Below are positions 1 through 5,847 of a DNA stretch of 6,520 bases, piece by piece (position 1 is the first letter of the stretch; each line of letters opens with the position of its first letter). The DNA is taken from NCBI GenBank assembly GCA_002398485.1, contig DGYV01000039.1, positions 15,939 through 22,458 on the forward strand, in the 5' to 3' direction. Both the position numbers and the translations under genes were made by a program. The notes beneath the pieces were generated by a model that did not search any database, was not told the DNA's origin, and saw nothing but the letters and a program-made list of their open reading frames with translations. This DNA comes from Peptococcaceae bacterium UBA4997. Its GTDB lineage: Bacteria; Bacillota; Dehalobacteriia; UBA4068; UBA4997.

Positions 1-506
1 GATTCCGCAAATACCGTACACATGGAGCTTATGGCAATTTCCTCACCCTTTGCCGCCAAACCAAAAATTTCTTCAAGGCTCACACCAAGTGTATTGGCCA
101 TTATTTCCAAAAACCTGCCTGTGCCGGCTGAGCATTTATCGTTCATGATAAAATTTTCCACCATGCCGTCTTTAAGGGTGATGATTTTGGTATCCTGCCC
201 ACCTATATCTATAATGGTGCAGTCTTCATTTCGGTTAAGGAAAAGCCCGCCCCTGCCGTGGCAGGTTATTTCCGTAACTACTTTATTCGCATAAGGTACG
301 GAAACACGCCCATACCCCGTAGCGGTAATAAAGGCATTCTCAGGGGTTATGCCCCATTCCTCAAGACGGCTTAAAACAGAGGCGGCGGTTTCCTTACTGC
401 TCCAGCCCGTGGGCATGAGCAGGCTGTGCAGGGTTTCGTTTTTAGCCTCGTTCAATACTATAAGCTTGGTTGCGGTGGAACCTATATCTATACCCACATA
501 ATACAT
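1..506 (-). CDS. Acyl-CoA dehydratase activase (HgdC/BadF/BcrA family), C-terminus beyond left edge
   Basis: Partial gene: ATG at 506, 168 codons visible, open at position 1. The product belongs to the BadF/BadG/BcrA/BcrD ATPase family (PF01869, ASKHA fold). Such proteins form a homodimer around one [4Fe-4S] cluster and use ATP hydrolysis to inject a low-potential electron into a 2-hydroxyacyl-CoA dehydratase or a related HgdB-like protein in the cytoplasm. Visible motifs are the phosphate-binding loop GIDIGSTATK (residues 5-14), DIGGQDTK (100-107), and the two expected cluster cysteines, C125 in NDKCSAGTGRF and C163 in SSMCTVFAE. Their 38-residue spacing fits HgdC. The start is supported by AAGGAG at 514-519 (minus strand). 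Full members of this single-domain type are about 260-320 residues, so roughly half is visible. It is separate from the larger activase-related gene at the right edge. Its HgdB-like partner would be expected further left, but this cannot be seen. Confidence 0.93.
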   Translation of the reverse strand, partial: MYYVGIDIGSTATKLIVLNEAKNETLHSLLMPTGWSSKETAASVLSRLEEWGITPENAFITATGYGRVSVPYANKVVTEITCHGRGGLFLNRNEDCTIIDIGGQDTKIITLKDGMVENFIMNDKCSAGTGRFLEIMANTLGVSLEEIFGLAAKGEEIAISSMCTVFAE

Positions 507-513
507 ATTATTT

Positions 514-519
514 CTCCTT
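514..519 (-). promoter_or_regulatory. Ribosome binding site of the left activase gene
   Basis: On the minus strand this reads AAGGAG, 7 bases before the ATG at 506. It fixes the start of the activase and places its MYYVGIDIG N-terminus where the family begins. Confidence 0.8.
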
Positions 520-546
520 AGCAAATTTATTTTACCTAGCCTTTCC

Positions 547-576
547 ATTGTAGTTTTTATGCCTTACCCGTGTCAA
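547..576 (-). promoter_or_regulatory. Sigma-A-type promoter for the left activase
   Basis: On the minus strand there is a perfect -35 TTGACA (571-576), an 18-base spacer, and a -10 TACAAT (547-552, five of six consensus bases). Transcription would start near 540 and give a leader of about 35 bases before the ATG at 506. It is divergent from the promoter at 705-733. The match is visible; its activity is inferred. Confidence 0.62.
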
Positions 577-653
577 CAGCTTATCCTCAAACATCCATAA
601 ATCATCACCGCTTTTTTTGCTTTTCCATAAACAATATTTATAATTCAAGTTTT

Positions 654-663
654 GGCTTAAGCC
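654..663. repeat. Short palindrome in the divergent control region, possible operator
   Basis: GGCTTAAGCC is a perfect 10-base palindrome. Its core GCTTAA recurs 11 bases further on (666-671), about one helical turn away. It lies between the two divergent promoters, about 40 bases upstream of the -35 at 705. This could be an operator, but a palindrome this short can occur by chance and I do not recognise it as a known regulator site. Apart from this and the two promoters I see nothing else in 507-783. Confidence 0.22.
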
Positions 664-704
664 CAGCTTAAAGTACGATGGTTATAATTACCACGCTGTT
701 TTCC

Positions 705-733
705 TTGACAAAAGGCCAGCTTGCCGCCATAAT
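705..733 (+). promoter_or_regulatory. Sigma-A-type promoter for the CAP-domain gene
   Basis: Perfect -35 TTGACA (705-710), a 17-base spacer, and -10 CATAAT (728-733, five of six consensus bases). Transcription would start near 740 and give a leader of about 57 bases before the TTG start at 797. A consensus TATAAT also lies at 739-744, but it has no -35 at a suitable distance. Confidence 0.65.
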
Positions 734-783
734 AAACCTATAATTTTGTCCGGACAGCTTTATACGTAAAATTTCGTTATACA

Positions 784-790
784 AGGAGGT
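784..790 (+). promoter_or_regulatory. Strong ribosome binding site that sets a TTG start
   Basis: AGGAGGT is close to a perfect anti-16S match. The AGGAGG core ends 7 bases before TTG at 797. This strong site supports the rare TTG codon as the true start; the signal peptide that follows has the charged-then-hydrophobic order expected at an N-terminus. Confidence 0.85.
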
Positions 791-796
791 AAAAAA

Positions 797-1756
797 TTGA
801 TCATAAAACAAAAACTAACGGGTATGGCCGCAAAGGCTTTGCTTGTACTTGTATTAACTGTGGCCTTTACTTTTTCAGCGCCACTTTTGCATAACACGGA
901 AAACAACAGTGTAGCGGCGGCAGGCGGTACCGTAAAGGTGTGCCAAACCACAACCGGAGTTCTTTTGGAAAATGACAGCAAAATTTACTGCAATTCCTGT
1001 AATATAAACGGCAACAACTATTTTAAACTACGTGATGTTGCCTGCCTGCTCAATGGCACAAGCTCGGAGTTCGACATAAGTTGGAACGCCGCCCGCAAAG
1101 CCATCTTCATCAATACAAACCGCAGTTACCCAAATGCCTGCAATGCTTTAGCAGGTACCAGAAGCTGTAAAATAACCTACGCTCAGCCCGTAAATACAAA
1201 AATTTATCTAGACGGCAAAGCTGTTACGCTTAATGCTTACAATATAGGTGGCAATACTTATTTCAAATTAAGGGATTTGGCTCCAAAAGTTGGTTTTGGC
1301 GTAGGCTGGAACAACAAAGCTCAAACCATAGATATAACAGCCCAAACAGGTATTTCCGAACAAACCCCTTCTGCCTTGGCTACTCAAGCAGAACAGGTAT
1401 TGTACTACACAAACCTTGAAAGAACCAAAAACGGCCTTTCAAAGCTTTCCGCCATGTCCTCTTTGGATGCCGCGGCAGCCAAACGCGCCCAGGAAATAGT
1501 AAAAACTTTTGCTCATACCAGGCCCAACGGCAGCCAGTGCTTCACAGTTTTAGCTGAATATGATGTAAGCTACCGTACTGCGGGCGAAAATATAGCCATG
1601 GGACAGCCGAATGCTAAAAGCGTTGTAGAAGCCTGGATGAATTCACCCGGCCACAAGGCAAATATTTTAAATAGCAGCTTTACTAAATTGGGTGTTGGCG
1701 TTTATCAAAGCGCAAACGGCACCATGTACTGGTCGCAAATGTTTATAGGCAATTAA
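797..1756 (+). CDS. Secreted CAP/SCP-domain protein with two copper-amine-oxidase-type stalk repeats
   Basis: A 319-residue exported protein starting at TTG. Residues 1-28 form a signal peptide (Lys-containing start, hydrophobic stretch 15-28); cleavage could fall after 28 or near the AAA at 40-42. Residues about 62-107 and 135-181 are two copies of the stalk repeat seen in 'copper amine oxidase N-terminal-like' domains (PF07833 type), marked by NNYFKLRDVA (73-82) and NTYFKLRDLA (153-162). Residues about 196-319 are a CAP domain (PF00188, YkwD-like): His240 in FAHTRP, Glu264 in AGENIAMG, His286 in the WMNSPGHKANIL block, and the closing MYWSQMF. The stalks probably bind or space the protein at the cell wall. 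Bacterial CAP domains have no agreed enzymatic role. The seven cysteines (49, 65, 68, 83, 115, 124, 248) lie mostly in and around the first repeat, unusual for an exported clostridial protein. It appears to be a single-gene unit with its own promoter and terminator. Family call is firm, function is not. Confidence 0.93.
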   Translation: MIIKQKLTGMAAKALLVLVLTVAFTFSAPLLHNTENNSVAAAGGTVKVCQTTTGVLLENDSKIYCNSCNINGNNYFKLRDVACLLNGTSSEFDISWNAARKAIFINTNRSYPNACNALAGTRSCKITYAQPVNTKIYLDGKAVTLNAYNIGGNTYFKLRDLAPKVGFGVGWNNKAQTIDITAQTGISEQTPSALATQAEQVLYYTNLERTKNGLSKLSAMSSLDAAAAKRAQEIVKTFAHTRPNGSQCFTVLAEYDVSYRTAGENIAMGQPNAKSVVEAWMNSPGHKANILNSSFTKLGVGVYQSANGTMYWSQMFIGN

Positions 1757-1800
1757 TGATTATATCACTTAAGCAAACAAATGATATTATTTAAATAAGA

Positions 1801-1837
1801 ATAGTATCCTCTGCTAATAAGCAGGGGATACTATTTT
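1801..1837 (+). terminator. Rho-independent terminator of the CAP gene
   Basis: A 14-base-pair stem (1801-1814 with 1821-1834, one G-U wobble) encloses the six-base loop TAATAA, and TTTT follows at 1834-1837. It begins 44 bases after the CAP stop codon. The stem is strong but the T-run is short. It separates the CAP gene from the AlkD-type gene, suggesting they are transcribed independently. Confidence 0.82.
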
Positions 1838-1873
1838 AAAAAATTCAAAAATTAATTATTTATTGATTTTTTA

Positions 1874-1902
1874 TTGGTTTTAAATTATCCTAAACATACA
1901 TA
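1874..1902 (+). promoter_or_regulatory. Weak candidate promoter for the AlkD-type gene
   Basis: TTGGTT (1874-1879), a 17-base spacer, and TACATA (1897-1902); CATAAT at 1899-1904 is an alternative -10 with a 19-base spacer. The region is very AT-rich, so such matches are cheap. A promoter is expected here because a terminator lies upstream, but the exact boxes are uncertain. Confidence 0.28.
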
Positions 1903-1918
1903 ATAAAAAACTTTATTT

Positions 1919-1923
1919 GGAGG
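1919..1923 (+). promoter_or_regulatory. Ribosome binding site that decides the ATG at 1932
   Basis: GGAGG lies 8 bases before ATG 1932. An in-frame TTG at 1917 overlaps this site, so it cannot be the start served by it. The gene should begin at 1932, removing five residues from the longest open frame. Confidence 0.85.
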
Positions 1924-1931
1924 AATCGGCC

Positions 1932-2627
1932 ATGGCTCAAACCATACGGGAACAAATTATGGCACTGGCAGACGAGGATTACCGTAAATTCCATAGCAAA
2001 CTTGTACCCGGCAAATCAAATATCATAGGGGTAAGGCTGCCCCAACTACGCAAGCTTGCCCAGAAAATAGCCAAAGAGGACTGGCAAGCTTATTTAACTA
2101 CATCAGCCCATGATTATTACGAAGAAGTAATGCTGCACGGCCTGGTGATAGGCTATGCCAAAGCAGATATAGAAGACATTTTAAGCTATACAGCAGCTTT
2201 TGTTCCCCTGATAGATAATTGGGCCGTTTGCGACAGCTTTTGCGGCAGCCTTAAAATTACGGCCAAACACAAGGAACGGGTTTGGCATTTTTTAAGGCCC
2301 TATTTACACTCAAAACAAGAATTTGAGCTGCGTTTTGGCATAGTTATGCTGTTGGGCTATTATATAGATGAAACACACTTGCCAAAGGTATTGCCTATTT
2401 TAGACAGCATAAAGCATAAGGGCTACTATGTAAAAATGGCAGTAGCCTGGACACTTTCCGTTTGCTATGTAAAATTTCCCAAAATTACGCTGGCTTATTT
2501 GCAAAACAATAATTTAGATGAGTTTACCTATAACAAAACTTTGCAAAAAATCACTGAATCCAACCGTGTGGATAAAAAAACCAAAGCTATGATACGCACC
2601 ATGAAAAAACCTAAAACCTTAGCTTAA
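1932..2627 (+). CDS. DNA alkylation repair protein, AlkD-type HEAT-repeat glycosylase
   Basis: A 231-residue all-helical protein of the DNA alkylation repair family (PF08713). The best-studied member, Bacillus cereus AlkD, removes positively charged alkylated bases such as N3- and N7-alkylpurines without flipping them, using tandem HEAT-like repeats wrapped around DNA. Length matches the family. Matches to AlkD functional positions, aligned from memory: DNWAVCDSF (95-103), where Trp97 and Asp101 would correspond to the Trp-Asp pair including catalytic Asp113; Arg134 in FELRFGIVM for Arg148; Trp173 in MAVAWTL for Trp187. The C-terminus is basic, with several Lys and Arg after residue 200, suited to DNA contact. 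It sits alone between a terminator upstream and a convergent terminator downstream, with no other repair gene visible. Glycosylase activity is inferred from family and residues. The sequence belongs to the widespread clostridial branch rather than being a close AlkD orthologue. Confidence 0.9.
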   Translation: MAQTIREQIMALADEDYRKFHSKLVPGKSNIIGVRLPQLRKLAQKIAKEDWQAYLTTSAHDYYEEVMLHGLVIGYAKADIEDILSYTAAFVPLIDNWAVCDSFCGSLKITAKHKERVWHFLRPYLHSKQEFELRFGIVMLLGYYIDETHLPKVLPILDSIKHKGYYVKMAVAWTLSVCYVKFPKITLAYLQNNNLDEFTYNKTLQKITESNRVDKKTKAMIRTMKKPKTLA

Positions 2628-2712
2628 ACAGCAATATATTTTTAGGTAAAAACATAAAATAACTTATTAAGACATAGTGGTTAGCCCGGCCTAATAAATA
2701 AGCATTAATAAG

Positions 2713-2747
2713 AAAAACCAAGCCCCTAACAAAGTGCTTGGTTTTTT
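2713..2747. terminator. Bidirectional Rho-independent terminator between convergent transcription units
   Basis: An 11-base-pair perfect stem (2713-2723 with 2736-2746) encloses a 12-base loop. The plus strand ends in six T (2742-2747), and the AAAAA at 2713-2717 gives a T-run on the minus strand. It lies 85 bases after the AlkD-type stop on the plus strand and 36 bases after the DUF364 stop on the minus strand, so it can terminate both. Confidence 0.87.
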
Positions 2748-2783
2748 GTATATTAATTATTATTGAACTCATTATTGAATTTC

Positions 2784-3608
2784 TTATTCAACTTCAATAC
2801 GCGGGGATTTCTTAATGGAATACTGCCCCAGCGCATCCATGCCCGCAGCAAGCGAAATCAACTTGAAAAGCTCTTCTTTGTATTCCCGCTTCCACCAAGA
2901 ACCTGCCAATACCGTTACCCCGCTTCCTTTAAAGGCCTCGGGAAACATAGGTGTACTAGAACCTATAACCATTATTTCACGGGAATTCGGGCACATTTGC
3001 AAAAGCTCATCAAAAGTACCGTTTATAAGAGTAGTTCCGCTTAACACAACTATATCGCACTTAGGCAAAAGCTCGGGCTGTTTTTCCATAGGGCAAACCT
3101 GTCCTTTCATACCGCCCATCAGCGTAATACCCATATCAAAAATTATCATATCCTTGGCTTTAGGGCCAAGCATTTTGGCAACAGGCGGTATAAATCCAAT
3201 CATGCCAATGGTATCACTTTCCCTTACTTGCACCCCGAAAGGTGTTTGCGGTGTATTGGCATCCTTAAGCTCCAGATTATGTGAAGCAGCGCAAATCACA
3301 GCTATACCAACACTTCTTTGCACATCATCAACACCGTTCACTGCCCATTCGGCTATTTCTTCGGCATTTTTACCTATTATTTGCCTGCCAAAGGGAAAAA
3401 TGGAACAACCAGCTTTTAAGTTTTCCCTCAACACATAGGAAATGCCCAAATGACCGCAATCCAGCTCCACCCAAATCAAAGAAAGGCCTATTACAACATC
3501 CTTAACTGTTTTACCCGCTAAATAAGGGCGGGCAGCCTGTAAAACCTTTTGTATTTGCATAGTTTCGCCCGCTTTCAATATAATATCACCAAATAATAGC
3601 CCTAACAC
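2784..3608 (-). CDS. DUF4213/DUF364 protein (putative heavy-metal chelation family)
   Basis: A 274-residue cytoplasmic protein with the two-part architecture DUF4213 (about residues 18-100, a small enolase-N-terminal-like domain) followed by DUF364 (PF04016, about 115-260, Rossmann-like). Landmarks are IGLSLIWVELDCGHLGISY (40-58), TPFGVQV (122-128), the glycine-rich turn IGMIGFIP (134-141), KCDIVVLSGTTLINGTFDEL (183-202), and VIGSSTPMFPEAF (214-226). The family is called 'heavy-metal chelation' from structure and context; no reaction is established. Six cysteines are present (51, 68, 106, 172, 184, 206). It is the last gene of the minus-strand cluster. GTG at 3608 lies only 4 bases after the stop of the membrane-protein gene, implying translational coupling. 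The start is uncertain: GTG 3608 has no good ribosome site. TTG at 3578, with GGTGAT six bases upstream, or ATG at 3560 are alternatives and would leave the domains intact. Domain call is firm; role is unknown. Confidence 0.88.
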   Translation of the reverse strand: MLGLLFGDIILKAGETMQIQKVLQAARPYLAGKTVKDVVIGLSLIWVELDCGHLGISYVLRENLKAGCSIFPFGRQIIGKNAEEIAEWAVNGVDDVQRSVGIAVICAASHNLELKDANTPQTPFGVQVRESDTIGMIGFIPPVAKMLGPKAKDMIIFDMGITLMGGMKGQVCPMEKQPELLPKCDIVVLSGTTLINGTFDELLQMCPNSREIMVIGSSTPMFPEAFKGSGVTVLAGSWWKREYKEELFKLISLAAGMDALGQYSIKKSPRIEVE

Positions 3609-3612
3609 AAAC

Positions 3613-4446
3613 CTATAAATGCTTTTCTTTAAGCTGTTTTAAGGCTTGCTTTTTTTCTTCAACAGCCTTTTTCAAGGCCTTAAAATGTTCATTGTTACGG
3701 TTAAATTTCAAATCGGGGAAAGCCTGCAATAAACGGCTTTGCCATATAGAAATTTTTTCACTGAGGCGTTCGGTAAGCCTTTGAGTAAGTTTTTCGGCAA
3801 GGTTTTCTAAACGGCTTTCGGATAATTTTTCTTTAAAGCGGTCTTCCACCATATCCGCCAAGCCCTGTACACCCTCTGCCGCCACCAGTTCCTCAAATTC
3901 TTTGCGGATAGCGGCTATTTGAGCAAGCTTACCGTTAAGTTTCAGCATAGTGTAAACTGTAACCGTCATATCCACAGCTATAATCAGGGTAGCCGCGCTC
4001 AAAAAAATCAGTTTGGCATTGAACGGTACTTTAGCCACCCAATCCGTTACTAAAGGATGAAGCAAGTAAATAGCTATAAGGCACATGATACCAAAGAAAA
4101 AAGAATTTTTTAAGCAGATTCTGCCATTCAAATTATAAGGATAGGTTGAATAATCCCACCATTTGGCATGAAAAATTTTTTCCATAAAATAGCTCGTAAA
4201 ATACTCCAAAGCACTTGTAACAAGTATGCCCAAAAAGAAAACCAAAACAGGCTCAATGCTAAAAGGCATTAAAAGTACAATAATCAAAAGCGCTCCAAAA
4301 CCGTAAATCGGGCAAAGAGGCCCGTTCAAAAACCCACGGTTTATAAAATGCTTTTCAGGAATTGAGCAATATGTACATTCCGAACACCAGCCTATAAAAG
4401 CATAAATCAACAGATAGCTGTAATAATTGAGTATCTGCTCAGTCAT
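3613..4446 (-). CDS. PF06541-family membrane protein ('putative ABC transporter permease') with a coiled-coil tail
   Basis: A 277-residue integral membrane protein. The N-terminal part has about five membrane segments (roughly 9-28, 46-62, 65-82, 113-131, 146-168) and the family signature INRGFLNGPLCPIYGFGALL (35-54). PF06541 is labelled a type IV ABC-transporter permease in databases, but no ATPase is visible beside it and its function is not established. Residues 170-277 form a charged, helical cytoplasmic tail; about 203-232 (repeating RL..LAEKL..RLTERLSEK) and 255-275 look like coiled coil. At the first helix W20-C21-S-E-C24-T-Y-C27 makes a Cys-x2-Cys-x2-Cys motif, and C45 lies in the signature. 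ATG 4446 is well defined because an in-frame TGA lies just upstream at 4453-4455; GGATGAT is only a weak ribosome site. It starts 48 bases after the HgdB-like gene and ends 4 bases before the DUF364 gene, so it belongs to the same operon. Confidence 0.87.
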   Translation of the reverse strand: MTEQILNYYSYLLIYAFIGWCSECTYCSIPEKHFINRGFLNGPLCPIYGFGALLIIVLLMPFSIEPVLVFFLGILVTSALEYFTSYFMEKIFHAKWWDYSTYPYNLNGRICLKNSFFFGIMCLIAIYLLHPLVTDWVAKVPFNAKLIFLSAATLIIAVDMTVTVYTMLKLNGKLAQIAAIRKEFEELVAAEGVQGLADMVEDRFKEKLSESRLENLAEKLTQRLTERLSEKISIWQSRLLQAFPDLKFNRNNEHFKALKKAVEEKKQALKQLKEKHL

Positions 4447-4494
4447 ATGGTATCATCCACACTTTCAGAGCTGTTTTTTACTATATCCATAGAG

Positions 4495-5820
4495 TTATTT
4501 TTTATTATTATTGGTTTTGGCGGCAGCTTCCTTTTCAGCTTTATCCAGTTTAACGGCATTTGCCAGCATAAGCTTTATGCGATTCTCCTGGTTGATCTTG
4601 GTAGCGCCGGGGTCATAGTCAACCGCCACTATATTGGCATTGGGATAAGTATTCTTGATAGACCTGATCATACCCTTGGCCACAATATGGTTTGGCAAAC
4701 AGCCAAAAGGCTGAGTGCAAACTATATTGTTAACGCCGCTATCTATAAGTTCTAGCATTTCCGCAGTCAAAAGCCAGCCTTCGCCCATTTTTACACCCTG
4801 GCTGATAAAACCTTTCACCAGATACTGCAAACGCTTAAAGGGCGCAGGCGCATGAAAAGCAGCATCTGCCTTTATTATATCTATCATTTTGTTTTGCAAA
4901 TGCTCCAAATAACCGAAAAGCTTACGGGTTATCCATTGTTTTACAGGCGCTACCCATCCGCTTTTATATAGTTTCACATCCACAAAACTGTGGTTCACGG
5001 AGTACAAAAAGAAATCCAACACACCGGAAAGCACAGGCTCGGCACCTTCACTAAGCAAATAATCTTCTAAATTATTATTGCCCAATGGCGCATATTTCAT
5101 ATAGATTTCGCCCACTATGCCTACCTTTATTTTATCGGTTTTATTAAGCTGTATTTTTTTAAATGCAGCCAATATCTTTAGGTAGTTTTCTTCCGCCTGC
5201 CTAAAACGCTTATCCATAAAATAAGGGCTTATTTCAGCCACCAGCTCGTCTATAACCTTTTGGGTAGCGCCCGCCTCTACCTCATAAGGGCGGCACTGAT
5301 TGGCCAGGCACATCATCATATCCGCATATAAAGCGGCATAGGAAAACTTTATGATCATGCCCCAGCTCAGCTTAAAGCCGGGGTGCTGTTCCATTTTTTT
5401 CAGGTTCATGGAAATAACGGGAACCTGTGGGAAATCTGCTTTCAAAAGAGCCTTCCTTAACAAATGTATATAGTTGGAAGCACGGCAACCTCCGCCTGTT
5501 TGGGTAATCATCAGTGCGGTTTTATTAGGATCATAAGCCCCGCTCTTCAAGGCATCCAAAAGCTGGCCGATCACTAAAAGTGCAGGGTAACAGGTATCGT
5601 TATGTACATGCTTTAAACCCTCGTCCACAATACCGCGGTGAGTGGTTTCCAGAATGACTAAATTATAGCCGTATTGACGAATGATATTGCCTATAAAAGC
5701 AAAGTGGATGGGCAGCATCATGGGAGCAAGTATAGTATAATCCTTTTTCATATCCTCCGTGAACAACACCCTGTTTTTTTTATGATCCTTAAGCATATAT
5801 AAATCCTTTTGTTCAGGCAT
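4495..5820 (-). CDS. HgdB-like 2-hydroxyacyl-CoA dehydratase-related iron-sulfur protein (C-terminal module of the split activase-related protein)
   Basis: A 441-residue cytoplasmic protein equivalent to the C-terminal third of the about 1,400-residue 'acyl-CoA dehydratase activase-related' proteins of clostridia, and related to HgdB-type dehydratase subunits and double-cubane cluster proteins. Signature blocks are TILAPMMLPIHFAF (29-42), HVHNDTCYPALLVIGQLLDA (71-90), ITQTGGGCRASNYIHLLRKA (105-124), IVGEIYMKYAPLGNNNLEDY (235-254), and NIVCTQPFGCLPNHIVAKGM (365-384). It has exactly six cysteines: 77, 112, 171, 176, 368, 374. Family knowledge suggests it receives electrons from an ATP-driven activase; its substrate is unknown, and the fused family has not been shown to dehydrate 2-hydroxyacyl-CoAs. 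The C-terminus ends in a Lys/Asn/Ala-rich tail. ATG 5820 has its own ribosome site at 5827-5833. It lies 27 bases after the activase-related gene, in the same reading frame. Confidence 0.9.
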   Translation of the reverse strand: MPEQKDLYMLKDHKKNRVLFTEDMKKDYTILAPMMLPIHFAFIGNIIRQYGYNLVILETTHRGIVDEGLKHVHNDTCYPALLVIGQLLDALKSGAYDPNKTALMITQTGGGCRASNYIHLLRKALLKADFPQVPVISMNLKKMEQHPGFKLSWGMIIKFSYAALYADMMMCLANQCRPYEVEAGATQKVIDELVAEISPYFMDKRFRQAEENYLKILAAFKKIQLNKTDKIKVGIVGEIYMKYAPLGNNNLEDYLLSEGAEPVLSGVLDFFLYSVNHSFVDVKLYKSGWVAPVKQWITRKLFGYLEHLQNKMIDIIKADAAFHAPAPFKRLQYLVKGFISQGVKMGEGWLLTAEMLELIDSGVNNIVCTQPFGCLPNHIVAKGMIRSIKNTYPNANIVAVDYDPGATKINQENRIKLMLANAVKLDKAEKEAAAKTNNNKK

Positions 5821-5826
5821 TTAAAT

Positions 5827-5833
5827 ACCCCCT
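5827..5833 (-). promoter_or_regulatory. Ribosome binding site between the two halves of the split protein
   Basis: The minus strand reads AGGGGGT six bases before ATG 5820. It lies in the 27-base gap after the TAA of the upstream gene, showing that the HgdB-like module is translated on its own. Confidence 0.72.
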
Positions 5834-5847
5834 TTTTTTGACAACCT

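Noticed and set aside
22..294. Plus-strand open frame of 90 codons
   Set aside because: Antisense to conserved activase sequence, including its DIGGQDTK and cluster-cysteine motifs; no recognisable protein.
739..744. Perfect TATAAT as the -10 box of the CAP promoter
   Set aside because: It lies 28 bases after TTGACA and has no other -35 at 16-18 bases; CATAAT at 728-733 has the right spacing.
760..981. Minus-strand open frame of 73 codons
   Set aside because: It overlaps the start and signal peptide of the CAP gene on the other strand and shows no family features.
1917..1931. TTG at 1917 as the start of the AlkD-type gene
   Set aside because: It overlaps the GGAGG ribosome binding site; ATG 1932 is correctly spaced from it.
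2763..3505. Plus-strand open frames of 93, 207 and 74 codons
   Set aside because: All lie antisense within the DUF4213/DUF364 gene, whose protein is clearly recognisable; the frames look like shadows.
4447..4755. Plus-strand open frame of 102 codons, hydrophobic N-terminus
   Set aside because: Antisense to the C-terminus of the HgdB-like gene, including its CTQPFGC block; the hydrophobicity comes from the complementary Lys/Asn-rich tail codons.
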